A stretch of 64,000 nt of DNA from Paranoxybacillus vitaminiphilus. GTDB lineage: Bacteria; Bacillota; Bacilli; Bacillales; Anoxybacillaceae. Positions 36,153 to 44,248 of the stretch are shown in pieces; the first letter of the stretch is position 1; every line of letters starts with the position of its first letter. The stretch spans positions 1-64,000 of the forward strand of contig NZ_QLMH01000008.1 of the NCBI RefSeq assembly GCF_003259935.1. The letters are read 5' to 3'. The position numbers were made by a program, and so were the translations under genes. The notes under the pieces were generated by a model. That model worked only from the letters and a program-made list of their open reading frames with translations, was not told the DNA's origin and did not search any database.

Positions 36153-36186
36153 AAAAACCGCAATCCCTATAGAAGATTACGGTTTT
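36153..36186 (-). terminator. Terminator downstream of the NhaC-type gene
   Basis: AAAACCGCAAT pairs with ATTACGGTTTT (one mismatch) around an 11-nt loop, with TTTTTTATTT on the minus strand. It is about 190 nt after the antiporter stop. Confidence 0.65.
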
Positions 36187-36245
36187 CAATGAGTATAATT
36201 ATTAATATCTCTAATGATTTATTTATTTTGTTATTTTGTCATTTT

Positions 36246-36272
36246 GTTCATTTAGAACATTGTTTATTTTAA
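36246..36272 (-). other. Ter-like site 2
   Basis: On the minus strand it carries CAATGTTCTAAAT, one base off the core, with 15 of 22 defined Ter positions matching. It has the same orientation as the rtp-proximal site, and would block rightward forks. Confidence 0.5.
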
Positions 36273-36371
36273 AATAAATATGCTGTATTACTAAATATAA
36301 TAAGAATCCCAAGTTTTTTTCGCTTACATGGATTTGCTAAGTTTCGCAAAATTTCTAAGCTGTCATTATCG

Positions 36372-37790
36372 TTAAAAAACGATAGGAGCAATTAAATAAC
36401 CAATAAAAGATAATCCACCGCAAAGTAAAGAAATTTTCAATTTATACTTAGCGTATTCCATTACATCTAAGTCCATGATCGCGGCAGTCGTTATCGTTGT
36501 ATCTCCCAATGGAGAGGCAAATGCTCCAAATGTCCCGCTTGCAAAAACAGCGCCTATTGTCATTGGCAATGACGCATCTGTTGCCGCAGCTAACGTCACC
36601 CCTAACGGTATAAATAACCCCCATGTCCCCCAAGATGTTCCTATAAAATAAGAAATAAATGAACCAAATAGAAAAATGGCGGCAGGGACAATCTGCTTTG
36701 GCAGAAATGTTCCAAATGTGGATGATATGTATTCAGAAAAACCTAAATCTTCAGCTGTTAGTGAAACCGCCCACACTAAAATAAGCATACCAATAGGAAT
36801 CATTAGTTGATTCCCACCATCAAAAAAATGATAAATCAGTTCATTTAACGACTGGTGACGAAATAAATAAAAAAGAATGGTGATGATTAGCGTAAAGAAA
36901 AGAGCAAGTAACATAACAAAAGTCGCATCTGCCATCGAAAAGGCCTCTATTACTGTTTTTGCACCTTTCGCTTTTCCGTCATACCAAAATAATAGCAGCG
37001 TGAACAACCAAATGAGGGAAAGCGGGAAAATAAGATGTAGCGGCTCCCCTACAACTAACTCCAGCTCTTTCTTTATTCCTAAACGGTGAAAATAATTCGT
37101 CTCCTGTTGTTCCCGTTCATTTTTTTCGCTTTTCGCGCGGTTGCCGATGTTCATAAATGTCGTGAACAAGCCAATGATCAATGCAATAATGGCAAAAAAA
37201 TTAAAAGGCAAGCTGGCCATAAACATTTGATAGGCTGATTCTTCCAGACCGTTTTGTTTTAAAGCCCCTTCCACAACCGAAGTCATAAAGCCGATAAAAG
37301 CGGTAGCAGCCGGCAATAATACAATAATTGGTTCTGTTGATACATCAATAATGTATGCCATTCTTCTTTTATCGATATGAAGCTTTCCAATCATCGATTT
37401 CATCACCGGACCAATTAACATGATGCGAAACATCGGCGTAAAGAACGTAAATGGAACGGTAAACCATACGAATAATAACATTCTTCTTTGCGAATGAATT
37501 TTTTCACTCATCCATTGCACAAACCCTTTTACGCCTCCAGTTATTTGCATCATTCCAATTAACGCACCAAAAAGGTACAAGAAAAAAACGACTTTTACAT
37601 GTTCGACATCTATCAAACTTTGAATAATGTATTCGATTGCCTTTTTGAATCCGCCGAACAAATGCGGCTCTAAACAAAACGAACCTACTAACAATCCTAA
37701 TATAAGTCCCAATAATATTTCGCGAAGCCAAATTGCCATTGGAATGACAATTAAAAATGGTAATAGCGATAACCATGAAGCTTGCATCAT
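36372..37790 (-). CDS. Na+/H+ antiporter, NhaC family
   Basis: The roughly 472-residue protein has about 11-12 hydrophobic segments, e.g. LLPFLIVIPMAIWLREILLG, ILFYLF, and a conserved FIGTSWGTWGLFIP plus SPLGDTTITTAA region typical of NhaC-type antiporters. It likely exports Na+ (or exchanges an organic anion such as malate for another ion) at the membrane. GAGGAG precedes ATG 37790; two other in-frame ATGs lie within 9 nt. A Ter-like site lies 100 nt upstream. Confidence 0.85.
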   Translation of the reverse strand: MMQASWLSLLPFLIVIPMAIWLREILLGLILGLLVGSFCLEPHLFGGFKKAIEYIIQSLIDVEHVKVVFFLYLFGALIGMMQITGGVKGFVQWMSEKIHSQRRMLLFVWFTVPFTFFTPMFRIMLIGPVMKSMIGKLHIDKRRMAYIIDVSTEPIIVLLPAATAFIGFMTSVVEGALKQNGLEESAYQMFMASLPFNFFAIIALIIGLFTTFMNIGNRAKSEKNEREQQETNYFHRLGIKKELELVVGEPLHLIFPLSLIWLFTLLLFWYDGKAKGAKTVIEAFSMADATFVMLLALFFTLIITILFYLFRHQSLNELIYHFFDGGNQLMIPIGMLILVWAVSLTAEDLGFSEYISSTFGTFLPKQIVPAAIFLFGSFISYFIGTSWGTWGLFIPLGVTLAAATDASLPMTIGAVFASGTFGAFASPLGDTTITTAAIMDLDVMEYAKYKLKISLLCGGLSFIGYLIAPIVF

Positions 37791-37889
37791 CCTCATCTCC
37801 TCTGTATGTTACAAGGATAGCCATAAATTTTTCGTGATATTACAATCATTTTTCTTAATAATGAGGTATGTTATTTTCATTTTAACATT

Positions 37890-37916
37890 GATTATTTAGA
37901 ACATAGTTTAATAAAA
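37890..37916 (-). other. Ter-like site 3
   Basis: On the minus strand it contains CTATGTTCTAAATAATC, identical in core to the rtp-proximal site, with 17 of 22 defined Ter positions matching. It is intergenic and in the same orientation as the other two. Confidence 0.65.
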
Positions 37917-38010
37917 ACACAAACTTTATTCATTACTTTTTCTCTTGTTCTTGCTTAAGAGTATTGCGTAATAAGGTTGTTTCCCCGCTTCTGATAAGCA
38001 AATAAAAAAA

Positions 38011-38032
38011 CACCCGTACGAATGTACAGGTG
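38011..38032 (-). terminator. Trehalose operon terminator
   Basis: CACCCGTAC (38011-38019) pairs with GTACAGGTG (38024-38032) at 8 of 9 positions. A run of seven T follows on the minus strand, 15 nt after the treR stop. Confidence 0.85.
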
Positions 38033-38047
38033 CTTCACTTCAATACA

Positions 38048-38767
38048 TTACTGATGACTTCTCCGGGCAAAATCAACAAAACGAAACTTGTCAAGCCGGT
38101 GTCTTGATTCCGTGTACTGAAACAAGCTGGCATCGTCCAAATATACGAAATTTTTAACGACAACGATATGTTCGTATCCATCCAAGTCTAAATATTTGTA
38201 ATCCTCATCGGTTGCTTTATCGACAAATATTTCTTTTTTCGCAAAACTGATTTTTAGTTTTAGCACATTTTCAATATATTCGTAAATGGAATCTTCACAT
38301 ATTTCTCGCGTTAAAGAAGGTACAAATTTTTTATTAAAAAAATCCTTATCTAAAATAATTTTTTCCCCTTCGATTTCCCGCGCGCGAATGACTTTCCATA
38401 CTTCATCTTTATTTGTGACGTTTAAATGTTTTTTCAAATCATCATCAGGCTTCACAAGCTCCAATTCACAAACAATGGTTTTTGACGGCTTTTTCATTTT
38501 CTGCGCCAGCTCTTTAAAACTGACCAATCCGGAAACAGGAAAATCATATTTGCTCACATCGAGAACAATGGAACCTTTTCCTTTCATTTTTTGAATGTAT
38601 CCATGTTCTGATAAAAGATTTAATGCTTTGCGAATCGTCTCCCGTGAAGTTTTATATTGCTGAACCAATTCATTTTCTGATGGCAGTTTTTCATTTGCTT
38701 TGAATATTCCGTGCCGAATTTTCGATAACAAATCATTATAAATGGTTAAATATTTGTTTTCTTTCAT
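38048..38767 (-). CDS. treR: Trehalose operon repressor, GntR family
   Basis: This 239-residue regulator has an N-terminal GntR winged helix (YNDLLSKIRHGIFKANEKLPSENELVQQYKTSRETIRKAL) and a UTRA effector domain. It should bind trehalose-6-phosphate and release the operators at 42561-42607. It is the last gene of the operon, 25 nt after treA. ATG 38767 has GGTGAT upstream; a GTG three codons earlier is less likely. Confidence 0.93.
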   Translation of the reverse strand: MKENKYLTIYNDLLSKIRHGIFKANEKLPSENELVQQYKTSRETIRKALNLLSEHGYIQKMKGKGSIVLDVSKYDFPVSGLVSFKELAQKMKKPSKTIVCELELVKPDDDLKKHLNVTNKDEVWKVIRAREIEGEKIILDKDFFNKKFVPSLTREICEDSIYEYIENVLKLKISFAKKEIFVDKATDEDYKYLDLDGYEHIVVVKNFVYLDDASLFQYTESRHRLDKFRFVDFARRSHQ

Positions 38768-38792
38768 GTTTATCACCGAAAATATTGTATCA

Positions 38793-40481
38793 TTATTTTT
38801 TCAAGTGATAAACGATCGATTCGTAAGGCCGCAATGTCATTTTTTTGAAATTTTCTGGTGAGTTTTCATAATTCGAAAGCAAAATGGCGCTTGTATAGCC
38901 TTCGATGTCAACGGTATTTGGCAGTTCGAATGTTGTTTCTTTGCCATAAAAATTGTTGACAACAAGAAGTTTCTCGTTTTCTCCATTGCGCACATAAGCA
39001 AAAATGGCTGGATGCTCTTCTAAAATGAGCTGGTAATCACCGGTTGTGATAATGTCATACTCTTTCCGTAATTGAATGAGCCGCTGATAATGATAAAAAA
39101 TGGATGTTGGGTCGTTCAACGCGTTCTCCACATTAATCTCTTTATAGTTATCCGCCACGCGAATCCACGGCGTTCCCGTTGTAAAACCGGCATGCTCACT
39201 TCCATCCCACTGCATTGGCGTGCGCGAATTGTCACGCGATTTACGTTTTAAAATTTCAAGAACTTCTTCCTTTGTTTTTCCTTTTTCTTGTAAAATTTTG
39301 TACATATTTAATGTTTCCACATCACGATAATCTTCAATTCGATCAAATTTCGGGTCAGTCATCCCGATTTCTTCGCCTTGATAAATATATGGAGTGCCTT
39401 GCATCATATGAATGACCGTCGCAAGCATTTTTGCCGATTCTTTATGATATTTTCCATCATCCCCATAGCGGGAAACGACACGAGGCTGGTCGTGGTTGCA
39501 CCAGAATAAAGCATTCCAGCCGCCGCCTTTATTCATTTCTACTTGCCATGTCGATAAAATTCGTTTTAATGCCAAGAAATCGAAATCGGCAATCTCCCAC
39601 TTTTCTCCGTTCGGATAATCGACTTTTAAATGATGGAAATTAAACGTCATATTTAATTCTTTCCGCTCCGGATTTGTATATTTAATGCAATGATCAATCG
39701 TTGTCGATGACATTTCGCCAACGGTCATAATGTCATATTTCGAAAATACTTCGCGATTCATCTCTTGTAAAAACTCGTGAATGCGCGGACCGTCTGTGTA
39801 AAATTTGCGGCCGTCCCCCGGCGGCACAGAGCCGTCATCATCGAGAAAACGCTGATCTTTAGAAATTAAATTAATGACATCTAAGCGAAAACCATCGACA
39901 CCTTTTTGAAACCAAAAGTGCATCATGTCATAGATTTTTTTACGCAGTTCTTCGTTCTCCCAATTTAAGTCTGCCTGTGTGACATCGAATAAATGCAAGT
40001 AATATTGACCGGTTTGTTCATCGTACTCCCAAGCTGAGCCGCCAAACTTTGACTCCCAGTTCGTCGGTGCGCTTCCATCCGGCTTCGCGTCTTTCCAAAT
40101 GTAAAAATGGCGATATGGATTATCTTTTGATGAACGCGCTTGTTTAAACCATTCATGCTCGGTAGAGGTATGGTTAACGACCATATCCATAATAATCTTG
40201 ATTCCGCGCTGATGAGCTTCATCAAGCAAACGCTCAAAATCTTCCATTGTTCCATACTCTTCATGAATGCTGAAGTAATCGCTAATATCATAGCCGTTGT
40301 CTCGCTGCGGCGATTGATAAATCGGTGTTAACCAAATGACGTCGATTCCTAATGTTTTTAAATAATCCAACTTTTCGATAATCCCTTGTAAATCACCGAC
40401 TCCGTTTCCAGTTGTATCTTTAAAACTTTTTGGATAAATTTGATAAACCACTGCCTTTTTCCACCAAGGTTGTTTTTCCAT
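38793..40481 (-). CDS. treA: Trehalose-6-phosphate hydrolase
   Basis: This 562-residue GH13 enzyme begins WWKKAVVYQIYPKSFKDTTGNG and contains DMVVNHTS, DGFRLDVINLI (nucleophile Asp), TVGEMSS (acid Glu) and WCNHDQPR. It splits imported trehalose-6-phosphate into glucose and glucose-6-phosphate. AGGTGGTGG precedes ATG 40481; the longer in-frame start at 40571 would overlap treP. It lies between treP and treR in the operon. Confidence 0.95.
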   Translation of the reverse strand: MEKQPWWKKAVVYQIYPKSFKDTTGNGVGDLQGIIEKLDYLKTLGIDVIWLTPIYQSPQRDNGYDISDYFSIHEEYGTMEDFERLLDEAHQRGIKIIMDMVVNHTSTEHEWFKQARSSKDNPYRHFYIWKDAKPDGSAPTNWESKFGGSAWEYDEQTGQYYLHLFDVTQADLNWENEELRKKIYDMMHFWFQKGVDGFRLDVINLISKDQRFLDDDGSVPPGDGRKFYTDGPRIHEFLQEMNREVFSKYDIMTVGEMSSTTIDHCIKYTNPERKELNMTFNFHHLKVDYPNGEKWEIADFDFLALKRILSTWQVEMNKGGGWNALFWCNHDQPRVVSRYGDDGKYHKESAKMLATVIHMMQGTPYIYQGEEIGMTDPKFDRIEDYRDVETLNMYKILQEKGKTKEEVLEILKRKSRDNSRTPMQWDGSEHAGFTTGTPWIRVADNYKEINVENALNDPTSIFYHYQRLIQLRKEYDIITTGDYQLILEEHPAIFAYVRNGENEKLLVVNNFYGKETTFELPNTVDIEGYTSAILLSNYENSPENFKKMTLRPYESIVYHLKK

Positions 40482-40585
40482 TGATAACCACCACCTGTTA
40501 TTCTTGTTGAAGCACATGAAACAAAACGATACCATTGGCAAATGGCTTATATACCAATGGCATCGTCGCAAGAAATGATGTTTGC

Positions 40586-41998
40586 TTATTTATCTTTCTT
40601 TAGTTTTGCAAAGATCCAAGTCAATACAATTGGTACAGCAATCGCAATCGCCATACCGATAAAGAATGGAATCCATTTTTGCGGCACGATCGATAAAAAT
40701 CCCGGCAGACCGCCCACGCCAATGGATGGAGCGATTACTTTATTAAGCGTAATAAACATACCGGCAATCGCCGCTCCTGTCATCGCGGCAATGAACGGAT
40801 ATCTAAAACGCAAGTTTACACCAAACATCGCTGGCTCCGTAATGCCTAGATAGGCTGAAACAGCGGAAGTGAGTGATAATCCTTTTAATTTTTCATCTTT
40901 CGCTACGAACATCATGGCTAATGCTGCAGAACCTTGTGCAATATTTGACATAACAAGAATCGGCCATAAGAATGTACCGCCTGTGCTTGAAATTAACTGT
41001 AAGTCCACCGGCAGGAATGTATGGTGCATTCCTGTAACAACTAATGGAGCGTACAATGCACCGTAAATAAGGCCGCCAATCGCTGGAACATTATCAAAAA
41101 TGCCAACAAATACGTTTGTAATCGCATTACCGATCGCGAACGTAACCGGTCCAATCGCGATAAATGCTAAAAATCCTGTAATTAATAGTGCAAGCGGTGC
41201 AACTAACAATAATTGGAACGCATCCGGAATTCGCTTACGCAAGAAAACTTCAATTTTCGCTAAAACATAAGATGCGACTAATACGGGTAATACTTGACCT
41301 TGATAACCTACTTTTTGGATTTCCAAGCCAAATAAATTCCAAACTGGAATATTTCCTTCTTGCTTTGCGGCACCCCATCCCCATGCATTTAAAAGATCAG
41401 GGTGTACAAGCATTAATCCGAGAACAATACCTAACAATGGACTGCCGCCAAATTTATTCACCGCAGACCAACCAATTAAACCAGGCAAGAAGACGAATGC
41501 TGTATTAGCAATTAAGTTAATAATGCTTGCTAAATCAGCCCATTCTTTATGCACTTCAACGAACGATTTGTCATCATAAAAAATTCCCGGCCCTGTTAAC
41601 ACATTGTTAATTCCCATTAATAAACCGGCTGTTACAATCGCTGGCAAAATCGGAATAAAGATGTCTGCCAACGCTTTAATCGCACGCTGCAGCGGATTTA
41701 ATTTTGCTTCAGCTGCATCTTTTATTTCTTGTTTTGTCGCCCGGCCAATCCCTGTCATTTCCACCATTTCATTGTACACTTTATCGACAAGCCCTTGGCC
41801 GATGACAACTTGGAATTGACCGTTTGCCGAAAACGAACCTTTTACAATATCGATGCTTTCAAGAGCTTCTTTATTCACTTTTCCTTCGTCTTTTAAAGCA
41901 AATCTTAAACGCGTTACGCAGTGCGTTGCGGCAACGATATTCTCTTTTCCTCCAATCGCTTCCACAATGTTTTCGACTGATTGTTTGTTGACACTCAT
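40586..41998 (-). CDS. treP: Trehalose PTS transporter EIIBC
   Basis: The 470-residue protein has an N-terminal EIIB domain with the phosphorylated Cys in ATHCVTRLRF and a C-terminal EIIC domain of about 10 membrane segments (ALADIFIPILPAIVTAGLLMG, GITEPAMFGVNLRF). It imports and phosphorylates trehalose. It lacks an EIIA domain, which is supplied by the gene just upstream. A GGGGGGG site precedes ATG 41998. Confidence 0.95.
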   Translation of the reverse strand: MSVNKQSVENIVEAIGGKENIVAATHCVTRLRFALKDEGKVNKEALESIDIVKGSFSANGQFQVVIGQGLVDKVYNEMVEMTGIGRATKQEIKDAAEAKLNPLQRAIKALADIFIPILPAIVTAGLLMGINNVLTGPGIFYDDKSFVEVHKEWADLASIINLIANTAFVFLPGLIGWSAVNKFGGSPLLGIVLGLMLVHPDLLNAWGWGAAKQEGNIPVWNLFGLEIQKVGYQGQVLPVLVASYVLAKIEVFLRKRIPDAFQLLLVAPLALLITGFLAFIAIGPVTFAIGNAITNVFVGIFDNVPAIGGLIYGALYAPLVVTGMHHTFLPVDLQLISSTGGTFLWPILVMSNIAQGSAALAMMFVAKDEKLKGLSLTSAVSAYLGITEPAMFGVNLRFRYPFIAAMTGAAIAGMFITLNKVIAPSIGVGGLPGFLSIVPQKWIPFFIGMAIAIAVPIVLTWIFAKLKKDK

Positions 41999-42033
41999 TA
42001 TGAACCCCCCCGTAATCGTTTACAAAAATATTG

Positions 42034-42531
42034 TCATTTTGTTATTATGTGCATCAATGGATCCGTTCCTGCCTTTGCGTGAGCAACCGGATATTTCTCT
42101 ATGGACTGAACTGTGTCCATATTCGTAATGACAATTGGTGTAATGGAACTTGCTGCTTTTTCCTTAATGAACTCAAGATCGAATGTAATTAAGCGATCTC
42201 CGACTTTAACTTTATCGCCCACTTGAACATACCCTGTAAATCCTTCCCCGTTTAACATGACTGTTTCAAGTCCGATGTGAATTAATATTTCCAGCCCTGT
42301 TTCGGAACGGATACCGATCGCATGTTTCGTATGGAAAAACTGAATAATTTCTCCATTTACAGGTGAAACAACCTCTCCATCGACCGGTTCAATGGCAATC
42401 CCTTCTCCCATTAGCTTTTGAGAAAAAGTAGGATCGGGAACTTGTTCAATATCAACAGCTTTTCCATTTAAAGGAGCGAACAACGTCTCTTCTTTTTTCA
42501 GCTCTTTTTTTGCAAATAATTTTGTAAACAT
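42034..42531 (-). CDS. PTS EIIA component, glucose type, of the trehalose operon
   Basis: This 165-residue crr-like protein has the EIIA-Glc fold with the active-site His in LIHIGLETV (H85) and the stabilising His in TKHAIG (H70). It passes phosphate from HPr to the EIIB domain of TreP. ATG 42531 follows AAAGGAG with 8-nt spacing. It is the first gene of the operon, directly downstream of the operators; in B. subtilis the tre operon lacks its own EIIA. Confidence 0.93.
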   Translation of the reverse strand: MFTKLFAKKELKKEETLFAPLNGKAVDIEQVPDPTFSQKLMGEGIAIEPVDGEVVSPVNGEIIQFFHTKHAIGIRSETGLEILIHIGLETVMLNGEGFTGYVQVGDKVKVGDRLITFDLEFIKEKAASSITPIVITNMDTVQSIEKYPVAHAKAGTDPLMHIITK

Positions 42532-42544
42532 AACTAGCACTCCT

Positions 42545-42558
42545 TTTAACCGCTTTCA
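42545..42558 (-). promoter_or_regulatory. cre-like CcpA site
   Basis: On the minus strand, TGAAAGCGGTTAAA matches the catabolite-responsive element consensus with one mismatch. It lies between the TreR operators and the first gene of the trehalose operon, so glucose repression is likely. Confidence 0.6.
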
Positions 42559-42560
42559 AA

Positions 42561-42578
42561 AACTTGTATATACAAGTT
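42561..42578. promoter_or_regulatory. TreR operator 1
   Basis: AACTTGTATATACAAGTT is a perfect 18-bp palindrome containing the TTGTATATACAA core of TreR operators, 30 nt before the first start codon of the trehalose operon. Confidence 0.9.
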
Positions 42579-42589
42579 GTTTTCATTTT

Positions 42590-42607
42590 AACCTGTATAT
42601 ACAAGTT
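42590..42607. promoter_or_regulatory. TreR operator 2
   Basis: AACCTGTATATACAAGTT differs from operator 1 by one base and is centred 29 bp from it, nearly three helical turns, allowing cooperative TreR binding. Confidence 0.88.
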
Positions 42608-42775
42608 AGTCAACAAAAAAATAATATTTTTTATTTTCGTCATATTCGCTTAAATGCCTGACTGTATTTGTTTGTATGAATTTGTAATGTTTTGTCGCCT
42701 AGCAGGAAAACAGACAGGGAGTAGTGGAATAAAAGTGTAATCATTTTTAAAACATAGAAAAAGGAAGGGATTTGG

Positions 42776-43534
42776 ATGGAGACATATACGTTAGCAGAAT
42801 TCGCAAAAACGATGGGCGTATCGCCAAAAATAATAAAACAATGGGAAAAAAATTTTAAAACGTACATCTCGATACCGCGGACAAAACAAGGCGCACGCAT
42901 TTATACAGAAGCAGAAGCGGATTTTTTTCAAAACATTAAAGCTTTGTATGAAAAAAAGTTAAAAAAATATGAGATTATGAACTATTTACAATCGCAGGGC
43001 ATCCAGACCGAGTCAACATGTTTTTCTCAAGAGGAAAATGCAGGCGAGCAAATGGCTGTGAATGGAGAAATGATGGAGGTTCATTTAGTGAACAAAGATT
43101 TCCAAGAAACTTCGCTGCATTTGAAAGAAGAACTTCGAGAAGAAGTATATGTATCAAACATCATGAAAAAAGAAAAGATAAATCAAACTCATTCCATTAT
43201 TTCATCTATTTCATCGCCTGTGTCAGACCTCAAAAGTTGTACGCAGAAAATTTCCGATCAGCATGAAGCAGCAACTCATACCTTCGTTCATTTAATGGAA
43301 GCGGAACACCATGCACAGGCTATTCAAGATCCTTTCCAAAACACAAAGATAGAAATGTCAGAAGAGATTTTACAGGAAGAAAGAGAACATTCTCTTTCAA
43401 CGCTAGAACATGAACAAAAAATTATGGAACGTGAGCGTGCATTCCGCGAGCTTGTTTTATCTTTTAGAGGAGCGGCAGCAGCCGAAATGAAAAAACCAAA
43501 AAAATGGTGGAAATTTTGGACGATGAGTAAATAA
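42776..43534 (+). CDS. MerR-type helix-turn-helix protein with DUF3967-like tail
   Basis: The 252-residue protein starts with a MerR-like winged helix (YTLAEFAKTMGVSPKIIKQWEKNF) and ends with a coiled-coil and basic-aromatic tail KKPKKWWKFWTMSK typical of DUF3967 proteins. The middle is acidic and helical. RacA and plasmid-type anchoring proteins share this architecture, so it could bind DNA and tether it, but the role is unknown. AGGAAGGGA precedes ATG 42776. It is divergent from the trehalose operon. Confidence 0.7.
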   Translation: METYTLAEFAKTMGVSPKIIKQWEKNFKTYISIPRTKQGARIYTEAEADFFQNIKALYEKKLKKYEIMNYLQSQGIQTESTCFSQEENAGEQMAVNGEMMEVHLVNKDFQETSLHLKEELREEVYVSNIMKKEKINQTHSIISSISSPVSDLKSCTQKISDQHEAATHTFVHLMEAEHHAQAIQDPFQNTKIEMSEEILQEEREHSLSTLEHEQKIMERERAFRELVLSFRGAAAAEMKKPKKWWKFWTMSK

Positions 43535-43535
43535 A

Positions 43536-43579
43536 AAACGCAAGCAACGGTCTACTATGATGACCAGCGCTTGCGTTTT
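43536..43579 (+). terminator. Terminator after the MerR-type gene
   Basis: AAAAACGCAAGC and GCTTGCGTTTTT pair perfectly around a 20-nt loop, directly after the stop codon, ending in TTTTT on +. Confidence 0.85.
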
Positions 43580-43752
43580 TCCTTTTGTCTAACATTTTCT
43601 CTAACTCTTCAGCCTCATACGGCAAAATAACAGCTGAATTCAATAAAAAAGACTGCAGCAAATGATCTCATACCCCCTCGGTCAACCAACCGCTTTGCTG
43701 GCTATGATGCAGAGTAAGAAAACGCTGTCTCTATTCCATCTGAGTTGAATTT

Positions 43753-44136
43753 TTATTGATTAGAGCTAGAACGCTTATAATAATTTGCTGCATATTTTTT
43801 CAACTCATCGATTAGTTGTCGTTCTTCCTTATGTGAAAGGATTAGATTGACTCCGTAAAAATAGTCATTGGCAAATTTTCTTTGCCATACTAATTTTCCT
43901 AGAACCGTTAACTCCAACTCGCTTAAAGTAAACGTGATTTCGATGATAATGATTTTCTTATCAAGGGGGATATTTAACGGCGTTCCAATTTTCATGCCTT
44001 TTGGGCTGATGTCATGAATTTCTGCTTTGCCTTTATCGGTTTCAACCTTCTTTTCACCAACTTGTACAATTCGAAAAGTACAAGGAAGCGGCTGACCAAA
44101 TTCGTAGCGAAATGCTTCTTGTCTTTTAAACCTCAC
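43753..44136 (-). CDS. PilZ-domain protein, probable c-di-GMP receptor
   Basis: This 127-residue protein has the PilZ signature: an N-terminal RFKRQEAFR (RxxxR-like) and IHDISPKGMKIG (DxSxxG), which bind cyclic di-GMP. AGAGGGG lies 6 nt upstream of GTG 44136; the longer frame reaching 44259 overlaps the parC stop and lacks a site. It follows parC after a terminator, so it likely has its own promoter. The EAL protein at 54354 could act on the same messenger. Confidence 0.8.
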   Translation of the reverse strand: MRFKRQEAFRYEFGQPLPCTFRIVQVGEKKVETDKGKAEIHDISPKGMKIGTPLNIPLDKKIIIIEITFTLSELELTVLGKLVWQRKFANDYFYGVNLILSHKEERQLIDELKKYAANYYKRSSSNQ

Positions 44137-44199
44137 ATAAATCCCCTCTTTTAAGAATTTACAACTCTCAATATATCGGGAAGTTGAGAACATTGCAAG

Positions 44200-44228
44200 A
44201 AAAAAGCGACTTCGTGACAAGCCGCTTT
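44200..44228 (-). terminator. parEC terminator
   Basis: AAAAGCG and CGCTTT form a stem over a 14-nt loop, with T-rich sequence on the minus strand, about 20 nt after the parC stop. Confidence 0.6.
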
Positions 44229-44248
44229 CCTTATTGTTAATTATACGT

